The notes under the pieces are model-generated. The model saw only the letters and a program-made list of their open reading frames with translations. It did no database searches and had not been told where the DNA came from. This document shows positions 54,676 through 64,000 of a stretch of 64,000 nt of DNA, piece by piece. Position numbers and translations under genes: made by a program. Each line of letters opens with the position of its first letter. Positions within the stretch are counted from its first letter, which is position 1. Source of the DNA: Amorphophallus konjac (taxonomy: Eukaryota > Streptophyta > Magnoliopsida > Alismatales > Araceae); NCBI GenBank assembly GCA_022559845.1, contig CM040117.1:12486856-12550855 (forward strand), read 5' to 3'.

Positions 54676-57600
54676 TGTAAGACCCCAAATTATTTAATTG
54701 AGCCCAATATATTTATTAAGCTTTTATTAATTAAGAATTGAATTCTTATTGAATTAATAATTGAATTTCAGATTTATTAATATTTAATTCGTTAGAAATA
54801 GTATAAGTGAAAATCCGACTACCTTATAAAAATACATAAAAATAGTAAACATGTTAAGGTCGATGTAGATAACAACTTTGTCTTCTGGCATTAAGTCATT
54901 ATAAATCCGTGGTAAGATCTATTTAGAGATTAAGCCCAAAACTACACACTTTTTGACCCTTACCTAACTTAGGATTAAAACGTGAAATTCGACCTTAATA
55001 CGCAACCAAATGATCTCAAATCAGTGGCAATTGGAAGGCCATAATGTAAGGAACATTTACCCTCAATCAATTTGAGGTAAACCTAGCCCTAAAACGTGCT
55101 GCCGACATAGCTTTGGTCGAGTCAAGGATTCCGGCGTCGTTTCTAAACACGTAACTTGCAGCACCGAATACTCCCAACTCCAAAGGCTCCAGAAGCTCCA
55201 TGACCTATAGAAATGTAGCTCTTCAAGTCTACTTTCATTTGGTGGCTGTGGGGTTCACTGAAGTTTCAGATCTAGGAAGTTCTTGCTCGATTTGTGAAGG
55301 TGTGTCGGTAGGCCGTCGGCTTCCTTCTTGGTTTCTTCAATTGAGGTAGGAATTCTCAACCAAAATTCGATCATGAATATATGATTTTGTTCCTCTCGAC
55401 GAGAGCTATCCAGTGAGACTGAAAGCCCCAATTTTTATCAGGTATCTAAGGAGATATCGTGGGTTTTCTAAGGTGCTGTCAAGCTTGTTCTTCATTCTAG
55501 GGTTTCGAGTTCTCTTTTCGATTTGAGGTAGGTTTAACAGGCCAAACTCTAATTAACTTATATGATGTAATCAGCATGTTGTTAGCTTTCATTTAACGTA
55601 GAAAGCCCCAATTTTAATTGAGCATGCTTGGAGAATTTTGATTTTTAGTGAGAGCATGTCTAGAACTTGATTTATTTTGTGACCCTTTGAGTTAGAGCTT
55701 GATTTCGGGCTGATTTCGAGTTAGATAACTTAATCCACATATAGCTTATAATACATGGTTGGATTCAGCATCAAGTCAGCTTTCTTTTGACACCAAAAGC
55801 CCCAAATTTCGTTATGTATGTTGGGAGAATTTTAAGATTTAGTAACAGCATGTCAAGAATTAGGTCTTCATGTGTTCTTCATAGAATAGGTTAAGATTTA
55901 ATTGATTTCTGTTGGAATTAGTGTTTCAAATCACTTGCTTAATGACCCTAGTATGTATATTAATCACCTAGATCATGTGGTTATGATTTCAAGTCAATTG
56001 GACCTCAATTGGGTGAGTTCATATGTTTTCCGGAGGTTAGGGCCGTTGCTGTTCTTGCAGGGGTCGACCCATTTTCTGGAAGACCCTGCAGGCCCGAGGG
56101 TCGACCCAGGGTCGACCCATCCAGTCCCTGCATGGGGGTCGACCCCAGGGGTCGACCCATGCGCTGGAGTATAGGGGTCGACCCCAGGGGTCGACCCATC
56201 CTACAGAAATGGTGGGAGTCGACCCCAGGGGTCGACCCATTCAGCTGCCAGACCCCATTTTTACAGGGGTCGACCCCAGGGGTCGACCCATACACCAGAA
56301 AACCAGTTTTGTCATTTTTTTGACCCGAGGATCGATCCAGACCATTAGGGGATCGACCCATTGAACTTAGACCAATTGAAAACTATGCTTTTGAAGAACC
56401 AGTGACCTATTCTGGAAACTTTATGATTTCAATTTACATTGGTTCCTACTTGCAAACATAGTGTAAAAACATGCCGTTTACCATCTTCATTTCGACGCAT
56501 ACATTGGTTAAATAGAAACTCACATAATTAGTGGTTAATGGTGTAACTAAATTTCTGATTAATGCATGCTACTTCATTCCTGTGAGCTTGTTCTTTACCT
56601 TATCATCTTGAATCTTCTTTTGGCTTATGCTTAATGCAAATGATAATGGATAATCTTTGACATACTAACTTGGTAATTAGGATTAATATGTTGATTAGCT
56701 TGCTGGATAGCTGCTGCACTACAGTAGCGCATCACGATTAACTCTTATTTTGACTTGGTTTTCAATCTTCTTGATGATTGTGCTTACCTTGAAATTCTGA
56801 AATGAATCTCCTTCCTACTTGAAATTGTTATTGCTACATAGTTCAAACCTTGGAATTCTGGCCATAAATTGTGGAAGTCTAGATTCGTGAGATCTTTGAT
56901 CCAAAGAAATCAATGCCTGGCAAACAATTAAGGGCTCGGTCTAGTCCTGGGAGGAGCGCCCGAACACTACGTGTACCTCCGGGGAGGTGATTGACTAGGT
57001 GTGGCATTTGGCACCAGTACTATGACATGAGTTAAATCTAGGACTGTCCACTACTCTCCACTACTCTCCACTACTCTCTACTACGTTGCACTTTCCACTC
57101 TTCACTGTTCTATACTTTACTTGATGTTACTTGGACGTGGAAATGAAATTACATACGTGCTTGACATGACTTGAATTGTCTCGATATGGCCAACTCTTTA
57201 TCGTTACCTCCTGCAGTAAATTCTTGTCTTTGTTATTCCTCTTAAGTATTGCTATTCTGTTCCTTTATATTTCTTGACCTTGCAAGATCTTTAATTTTTG
57301 TTTCATTATATCATCATTATCCTTTTATTGCATTATCCTTTGTAGCATGATATTTTGAAATTGTAATTAAACTGCTAATCACTTATACCTATCTGTTATT
57401 TCCTACTGAGCGTCAGCTCATAGTTTGTTTCCCCCCTTTCCAGGCTTTTCAGGTGACGCGCTTACCGATGGGGAAGGGCAGGAGTGATGTTTTGAGTGTA
57501 TCAGTTAGTTGTGTTTAGAGTGTGTTGTACTTCAGCTATGTTAGTGTGGTTTAGAGTTGTGTTATCCCAGTTGTACTGAGTTGATTTGAGGATTGTTGTA

Positions 57601-57731
57601 CCAGTTATGTTTTGTTTAATGGTCAATATGTTATTTCCATTTCTTAGCACTTGTATATATTTAGATTAGTTCTCTCTCTTGCCAGCTTGTTTCTGACTGT
57701 ACGTCCCGACATTCCGCGTCGGGGTGTGACA
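54676..57731 (+). repeat. Tekay 5' LTR
   Basis: It begins TGTAAGACCCCAAATT and ends GTCGGGGTGTGACA. It contains an array of GGGGTCGACCCC palindromes at about 56056-56350 and a CTCTCCACTA triplication near 57050-57085. Open frames inside (for example 56009-56323 on both strands) come from the palindromic array. Confidence 0.92.
56056..56350. repeat. GTCGAC palindrome minisatellite in Tekay LTR
   Basis: About eleven GTCGACC cores are arranged as pairs (GGGGTCGACCCC plus AGGGGTCGACCC) spaced by 20-25 bases of unique sequence. Degenerate GATCGATCC/GATCGACCC forms lie at the end. The 3' LTR shows the same array from 63917, with the first unit doubled. Confidence 0.9.
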
Positions 57732-57738
57732 GTTTAGT

Positions 57739-57750
57739 TGGTATCAGAGC
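57739..57750 (+). other. Tekay primer binding site (initiator tRNA-Met)
   Basis: TGGTATCAGAGC follows the LTR end after seven bases. Confidence 0.9.
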
Positions 57751-57812
57751 CCTAGGTTTCACATTCCTAGGCTTTCCTAAGTCCTAGATTTTGTATCCGC
57801 ATCCCAATAACC

Positions 57813-57940
57813 TGGTATATCAAAAGGTGTTGTCCGAACGTTAGGCTACGCCTATCGGGAAGGTCGCACACTTGCGCGAATGGTCTTCGGATCGGTTATC
57901 TCCGCCAGGTACCGAGTTTTGGTCATGTCTAGGTGCATTA
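57813..57940 (+). promoter_or_regulatory. Leader RNA block shared with TR-GAG element
   Basis: This is the counterpart of 20301-20427. The CCGA/TCGG plus TAGGC/GCCTA hairpin (57833-57857) is unchanged. The UUCG hairpin (57882-57893) has GGTC for GATC, turning an A-U pair into a G-U wobble, so pairing is kept. Confidence 0.65.
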
Positions 57941-58074
57941 GACCCCTAACCGTGTTAAAGTCTAGAACCTGACCTGGTGAGATTGGGTAGAAACTTGGGT
58001 TGAGCAATACCTCGATTGTTGTATTATCTATCTTAATAACCCTAAATGATTTACTCTACTTGTAGGTAATTGCT

Positions 58075-59000
58075 ATGGCAGCCGAACGTGCCGAATAAAG
58101 GAACCTGCAGCACACGGTTCAAGGCCTGACTCAGGCGTTACATCAGGTAGCTCAAGCTGGAGCAGCGGGTCATGGCACCGGTGACTTATACCGGAACTTT
58201 CGAGGAATGAACCCGCCAAGATTTGCTGGTTCGACTAACCCCGACGAGGCCGAGCATTGGCTCAACGAAATGGGGAGAATCTTTGAAGTCATGCAATGCA
58301 CCGACCAAGAGCGTGTCCTCCTTTCTACCTTCCAATTGGAGCGAGACGCGCGTACTTGGTGGGATTCCGTCAAGGCAACTCTAGGCGATCAACAAGTCAC
58401 ATGGGAAGAGTTCGAGGAATTCTTCAACGATAAATATTTTTCTTATCGTGTACAAGAGAAGAAGGCGGCGGAGTTCGCGGCTCTAAAGCAGCGAAGCTTA
58501 TCGGTGGCCGAATATGAAGCACAGTTCTCTCGACTTTCGCGCTATGCTACTCACCTTATCTCCACCGAAAAGATGAAAGCTAAGCGATTTCTCAACGGTT
58601 TGAAGCTTCACTACATCAATCAACTAGCACCGATGGAGATCTCTACTTATTCTGAGATGGTAAGAAAGGCACAAGTTCTAGAAGATACCTTAGAGATGAC
58701 GGAGAGGATCTGTGGGAATGGCATGAAGAAGGAACACTCAACTCCTAAACCCTAGCAAAAAGAGGCCCATGAGTGGGTCTAGCTCGTGGATCGGATCGGG
58801 AACGTGGAAAGGCAAGATGCCAAGTAATGAAGAGAAGAAACCCGGCCCTATTGTTCCATTCAAGGGCAAGTGCAAGTATTGTGATCGTCTAGGTCACAAG
58901 ATGGAGGAATGCTGGCGCAAGCTAGGTGCATGTTTACGATGTGGGAGTAGGGAACACCGTATCCCTGACTGCCCTCTTCTATCAGAACAAGCTACACCGG
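58075..59000 (+). pseudogene. gag: Tekay gag pseudogene
   Basis: The ATG at 58075 is followed by an in-frame TAA at codon 8 (58096-58098). The same frame then runs open through the capsid domain (FAGSTNPDEAEHWLNEM, ERDARTWWDSVKATL, FFNDKYFSYRVQEKKAAEF, KAKRFLNGLKLHYI) to a TAG at 58753-58755. A one-base shift near 58760 moves reading to the frame with two zinc knuckles: CKYCDRLGHKMEEC near 58870-58912 and CLRCGSREHRIPDC near 58930-58972. The first ATG of that frame at 58769 is not a real start. Gag coats the RNA and forms the particle. This copy could not make it intact. Confidence 0.88.
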
Positions 59001-62000
59001 CAAAACCTCAAGTTACCAAGAAGCCGCAAGGAAGGCTCCAAGCTTTACATGCGGATGAAACTGGGATTTCTGATGAGGGCGGACTCGTCGAAGGTACCCT
59101 TACTATAATCGACAAGCCCGCATTTGTTCTCTTTGATACTGGTGCAACGCATTCTTTTATTTCTCAGAAATTTGCGAAGTCGTTATCTGTGGAACCTATT
59201 TTGATGAATTCTCCATTAGCTATATCAACTCCTATTGGTTCTGGAGCGGCTATTCAATATTACTATCCTTCTAGTAAGGTTATTATTGATGAACGGAACT
59301 TTCCAGCCGACTTAGTTTGCATGGATATGAAGGATTATGATGTAATCCTTGGAGCAGATTGGTTGGCCAGGTATGAGGCTAGTGTTCACTGCAGTTCTAG
59401 CTCAGTGTCTTTTGCTAGGCACCCGAGACTTTCTTTTGTGGGAGTTAAGCACCATAACTCCGTATCCCTTATCTCGGCTCTTCGAGCTGATAAGCTGATG
59501 AGACGTGGATGTGAGGCTTTTCTGGCCTTTGTCTGTGCAACTCCTGAGCAGCAGATTGAGATCAAGGACATTCCTGTTGTCCGAGATTTTCCTGATGTCT
59601 TTCCAGAGGAATTACCAGGACTTCCGCCCGAGCGGGAAGTTATCTTTTCTATTGATCTTATTCCTGGCACATTCCCTATTTCCAAGGCTCCTTATCGTAT
59701 GTCTCCTGCGGAACTGAGGGAATTGAAGCAGCAGCTGATGGAATTACTTGAGAAGGGCTTTATTCGTCCTAGTACTTCTCCGTGGGGAGCCCCTGTGTTA
59801 TCCGTCAGGAAGAAAGATGGTTTGATGAGGCTGTGCATTGATTATCGGTAAATAAACCAGCAGACCGTCAAGAACAAATATCCATTGCCGAGGATTGACG
59901 AGTTATTTGACCAGATAGCGGGAGCTCAATATTTCTCTAAGATCGATCTTCGATCTGGATATCACCAGTTGTGGATTAAGGAAGAGGATATCTATAAATC
60001 AGCTTTCCGCAGCAGGTATGGTCATTTTGAATTTGTCGTTATGCCTTTTGGTCTAACGAATGCACCGGCAGCTTTCATGCAATTGATGAACAATGCATTT
60101 CGGCCCTATCTTGATCAATGGGTCGTGGTCTTTATTGATGACATCTTGATCTATTCCAAGAGTGAAGTGGAGCATGCTGAACATCTGAGGATGGCATTGC
60201 AGTTATTGAGAGATCATCAACTTTATGCCAAGTTCAGTAAGTGTGAATTCTGGCTGCAAGAGGTGTCCTTTCTCGGACATATCATTACGAAGGACGGTAT
60301 TTCTGTTGATCCTTCGAAGGTTGAGGCAGTGAAGAATTGGGAACAGCCTACCAGTGTGACCGAAGTTAGAAGTTTTCTAGGCCTGGCAGGCTATTATCGA
60401 AGATTTATTCAGGATTTCTCTAAGATTGCGGTACCTATGACAAGATTAACCCGCAAGGAGAACAAGTTTGATTGGTCAGATGATTGTAAGCGAAGCTTTC
60501 AGACTTTGAAGGAGTGTTTGACTACTGCACCTGTATTGGATTTACCTTCTGGTGAAGGAGGTTTTGTTGTTTATACTGATGCTTCAGGTATTGGCTTAGG
60601 CTGTGTGCTCATGCAGCATGGGAAGGTGATTACCTATTCTTCTAGGCAGTTGAGGAAGCACGAAGAGAATTATCCTGTTCATGATTTAGAACTGGCAGCA
60701 GTTGTGTTTGCTTTGAAGATTTGGAGGCATTACTTGTATGGAGAAACCTTCACAGTGTTTTCAGATCATAAGAGTTTGAAGTATTTATTCTCTCAGAAGG
60801 AACTCAACATGAGGCAGCGGAGATGGTTGGAGTACTTGAAAGACTTTGACTTCTCGATTGAGTATCATCCTGGCAAAGGTAATGTTGTGGCAGATGCATT
60901 AAGCCGAAAGCCGGTAGCTAGATTGTCAAGTCTTATGTTACAAGAATGGAGATTACTGGAACAATTATCTAGTCTGGATCTTAATATTGACAATGATCGG
61001 GTCTTGATTGCTCAGATCCAACTTAAGCCCGAGTTGTTGATGGAAATCAAGTCCTTGCAAGATAATGATCCCGAGCTGGTAGAGATCAAGGGAAGCTTGA
61101 GCAGCAGACCTGACTTCATGTTGGCTGACGATGGAAGATTATTATTCAAGGGTAGAACTTGTGTACCTGACGAAGCCGTAATAAAGAACAAGATTCTGGA
61201 GGAAGCTCATAGATCCAGATATACTATTCATCCTGGCGGCACTAAGATGTACCGAGATTTAAAAGATCCTTTTGGTGGCCGAATATGAAAAGAGAAGTTG
61301 CAGATTTTGTGAGTAGATGCTTAGTATGTCAACAAGTTAAGGCCGAACATTTCAGACCGGCAGAGAAATTGAAACCACTCGACATACCCCAATGGAAGTG
61401 GGAAAGCATCGGCATGGATTTCATTATGGGTCTACCTAAGACTCGTGGTGGATTTGATGCGATATGGGTGATCATCGATCGATTGACAAAGTCAGCTCAT
61501 TTCTTACCAATTAAGTCCAAGTGGACAGTTGATGTATTGGCTGCTTTGTATTTGAAGGAAGTGGTAAGGCTCCATGGCATTCCAGTCAGCATTGTGTCTG
61601 ATAGAGACCCCAGATTTACTTCACATTTCTGGAAGGGACTGCAAGAGTCTTTGGGTACTCGTCTGAATTTCAGTACTACTTTTCATCCGCAGACAGATGG
61701 ACAGACTGAAAGAACCAACCAGATAGTGGAAGATATGCTGCGAGCTTGCATGATTGATTTCGGTGGTAATTGGAGTGAGCATTTGGCATTAATCGAATTC
61801 GCCTACAACAATAGCTACCAATCCAGTATACAGATGGCTCCTTTCGAAGCATTGTATGGTAGGAGTTGTCGTTCTCCGTTATGTTGGGACGAGGTAGGTG
61901 AGAAGCAATGGCTTGGACCGGATCTTATCTCAGAATCTTCACAGAACATACGTATTATCCGAGACCGGTTATAAGTAGCCCAGTCAAGACAGAAGAGTTA

Positions 62001-62450
62001 TGCCGACAACAGGAGGAGAGCATTGGAATTTCAGGTTGGCGAGCATGTGTTCTTAAAGGTCTCTCCGACAAGAGGGATCCGAAGATTTGGCATTCATGGC
62101 AAGCTGAGTCGAGATACATTGGTCCATTCGAGATTTTAGATAGAGTGGGAGAAGTTGCATACAGACTGGCTTTACCGCCGCAATTGTCGGGCGTACACAA
62201 TGTTTTCCATGTGTCTATGTTACGGAAATATGTGTACGACCCCACTCATATCATTCAGCAGGTGGATTTTGAGTTGAAGGAAGATTTGACCTATGAGGAA
62301 AGACCTGTCAAGATTCTGGACCGGAAGCAACAGCAACTCCGGAATCGTTCTATACCGATGGTCAAGATTCAGTGGAGTCGGCGTGGGACCGAAGAAGCTA
62401 CATGGGAGTCTGAAGAGACTATGCGGAAGCGGTATCCCGATTTATTCTAG
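59001..62450 (+). pseudogene. pol: Tekay pol pseudogene (PR, RT, RNase H, integrase, chromodomain)
   Basis: The protease motif LFDTGATHSF lies near 59130. RT follows, with a CIDYR box near 59836, [13 protein letters not shown] near 60050 and [11 protein letters not shown] near 60130. RNase H has [10 protein letters not shown] (60573), [10 protein letters not shown] and SDHKSLKYL. The integrase has the HHCC finger (61210-61335), GMDFIMGLPK (61415), VSDRDPRF (61600) and FHPQTDGQTERTN (61682). A chromodomain-like tail (62290-62445, VKIQWSRRGTEEATWE) is thought to target heterochromatin. Breaks are TAA at 59849-59851, a one-base shift near 61270, TAA at 61972-61974 and a one-base shift near 62112. 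Other domains look well kept. The last stop is TAG at 62448-62450. Confidence 0.92.
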
Positions 62451-62526
62451 GTGAGCGATCTTTTTCCCTACTCTCAGTTTTAGTGCAGTGAATTTGGAGG
62501 ACCAAATTCCTTTAAGTAGGGGAGGG
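62451..62526 (+). other. Tekay 3' spacer and polypurine tract
   Basis: A short spacer after pol ends with TAGGGGAGGG at about 62517-62526, immediately before the 3' LTR. It closely resembles the LARD tract AGGGGAGGA. Confidence 0.85.
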
Positions 62527-64000
62527 TGTAAGACCCCGAATTATTTAATTGAGCCCAATATATTTATTAAGCTTTTATTAATTAAGAATTGAATTCTTAT
62601 TGAATTAATAATTGAATTTCGGATTTATTAATATTTAATTTGTTAGAAATAGTATAAGTGAAAATCCGACTACCTTATAAAAATCCATAAAAATAGTAAA
62701 CAGGTTAAGGTCGATGTAGATAACAACTTTATCTTCTGGCATTAAGCCATTATAAATCCGTGGTAAGATCTATTTAGAGATTAAGCCCAAAAGTACACAC
62801 TTTTTGACCCTTACCTAACCTGGGATTAAAACGTGAAATTCGACCTTAATACGCAACCAAATGATCTCAAATCAGTGGCAATTGGAAGGCCACAATGTAA
62901 GGAACATTTACCCTCAATCAATTTGAGGTAAACCTAGCCCTAAAACGTGCTGCCGACATAGCTTTGGTCGAGTCAAGGATTCGGGCGCCGTTTCTAAACA
63001 CGTAACTTGCAGCACCGAATACTCCCAACTCCGAAGGCTCCAGAAGCTCCATGACCTATAGAAACGTAGCTCTTCAAGTCTACTTTCATTTGGTGGCTGT
63101 GGGGTTTGCTGAAGTTTCAGATCTAGGAAGTTCTTGCTCGATTTGTGAAGGTGTGTCGGTAGGCCGTCGGCTTCCTTCTTCCTTCTTGGTTTCTTCAATT
63201 GAGGTAGGAATTCTCAACCAAAATTCGATCATGAATATATGATTTTGTTCCTCTCGACGAGAGCTATCCAGTGGGACTGAAAGCCCCAATTTTTATCAGG
63301 TATCTAAGGAGATATCGTGGGTTTTCTAAGGTGCTGTCAAGCTTGTTCTTCATTCTAGGGTTTCGAGTTCTCTTTTCGATTTGAGGTAGGTTTAACAGGC
63401 CAAACTCTAATTAACTTATATGATGTAATCAGCATGTTGTTAGCTTTCATTTAACGTAGAAAGCCCCAATTTTAATTGAGCATGCTTGGAGAATTTTGAT
63501 TTTTAGTGAGAGCATGTCTAGAACTTGATTTATTTTGTGACCCTTTGAGTTAGAGCTTGATTTCGGGCTGATTTCGAGTTAGATAACTTGATCCACATAT
63601 AGCTTATAATACATGGTTGGATTCAGCATCAAGTCAGCTTTCTTTTGACACCAAAAGCCCCAAATTTCGTTATATATGTTGGGAGAATTTTAAGATTTAG
63701 TAACAGCATGTCAAGAATTAGGTCTTCATGTGTTCTTCATAGAATAGGTTAAGATTTAATTGATTTCTGTTAGAATTAGTGTTTCAAATCGCTTGCTTAA
63801 TGACCCTAGTATGTATATTAATCACCCTAGATCATGTGGTTAAGATTTCAACTCAATTGGACCTCAATTGGGTGAGTTCATATGTTTTCTGGAGGTTAGG
63901 GCCGTTGTTGTTCTTGCAGGGGTCGACCCCAGGGGTCGACCCATTTTCTGGAAGACCCTGCAGGCCCGAGGGTCGACCCCAGGGGTCGACCCATCCAGTC
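62527..64000 (+). repeat. Tekay 3' LTR (partial, runs off the window)
   Basis: The first 1474 bp of the LTR match 54676 onward with few substitutions, a CTTCCTT insertion near 63180 and an extra GTCGAC pair at 63917-63940. Frames inside it (for example 62914-63198) are shadows. Confidence 0.92.

Larger units (their letters stand above)
54676..64000 (+). mobile_element. Tekay/Del-type chromovirus retrotransposon (3' end outside window)
   Basis: This Ty3/gypsy element has a 3056-bp 5' LTR, an initiator-Met primer binding site, gag and pol with a C-terminal chromodomain, a polypurine tract at 62515-62526 and a 3' LTR from 62527 that leaves the window at 64000. The large LTRs, TGTAAGACCCC head and chromodomain indicate Tekay (Del). 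LTR copies differ by about 2-3% over the first 190 bases, making this the youngest large element here. It sits in a LINE. The frames carry several stops and shifts, so this copy is non-autonomous now. Confidence 0.92.

Noticed and set aside
56060..56350. CRISPR-like spaced repeats
   Set aside because: Units of 12 bp palindromes with short variable gaps lie in a plant LTR. No bacterial context or cas genes.
56005..56361. Proline/valine/glycine-rich frames on both strands in the Tekay LTR
   Set aside because: They are produced by the GTCGAC palindrome array, which reads the same on both strands.
61908..61974. Apparent start of a separate 180-residue protein at 61908
   Set aside because: The first codons overlap integrase in another frame. 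Only the part after about 62112 is pol, reached by a one-base shift.

Overview
This window is nuclear DNA of a flowering plant. A monocot is likely but not proven: the one host gene is a GC-rich CC-type (ROXY-class) glutaredoxin, a family found only in land plants, and the rest is a landscape of LTR retrotransposons, CACTA elements and a LINE. I cannot name the species. I saw no tRNA, rRNA, CRISPR array or bacterial-type operon.

Layout: (1) 1-410 is the end of a CACTA transposon, followed by 450 bp of unique DNA with a GT microsatellite. (2) 861-29302 is one nested insertion bounded by a single GCGCA target duplication. Its backbone is a non-coding large-LTR retrotransposon (LARD) with three 2.8-kb LTRs and two 0.55-kb internal regions. 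Its middle LTR was split by a 12.2-kb Athila-type Ty3/gypsy element (4967-17140, minus strand) and by a 6.6-kb gag-only retrotransposon of TR-GAG type (18046-24666, plus strand). The Athila leader carries a 694-bp, almost perfectly palindromic foldback transposon. (3) 29308-31159 is host DNA with the glutaredoxin gene (30149-30514, minus), a TATA box and a GA repeat. (4) 31165-35153 is a degenerate Ty1/copia element with ATGGG target duplications that has lost its reverse transcriptase core. (5) 35159-39465 is host or relic DNA with no gene I recognise. (6) 39466-48649 is a CACTA element on the minus strand with DUF4216, Ulp1-protease and Ptta/En/Spm remains. It has captured pieces of a host DUF3444 (DnaJ-associated) gene, partly duplicated in inverted orientation. 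(7) 48650-53561 is a 5'-truncated Athila copy on the plus strand fused to the broken CACTA. (8) 53562-54675 is a LINE 3' end inserted in the Athila LTR. (9) 54676-64000 is a Tekay/Del-type chromovirus inserted in that LINE; its 3' LTR runs off the window.

The retroelements all look inactive: every gag or pol reading frame has stops or frameshifts. The most intriguing relation is between families. The gag-only element and the Tekay element share a leader block of about 127 bp between primer binding site and gag, with two conserved potential hairpins, one of them a UUCG tetraloop. This suggests a common cis-acting RNA signal through which the gag-only element could use Tekay proteins. The LARD also has a Tekay-like polypurine tract and LTR head, so Tekay-type machinery may have mobilised several non-autonomous families here.
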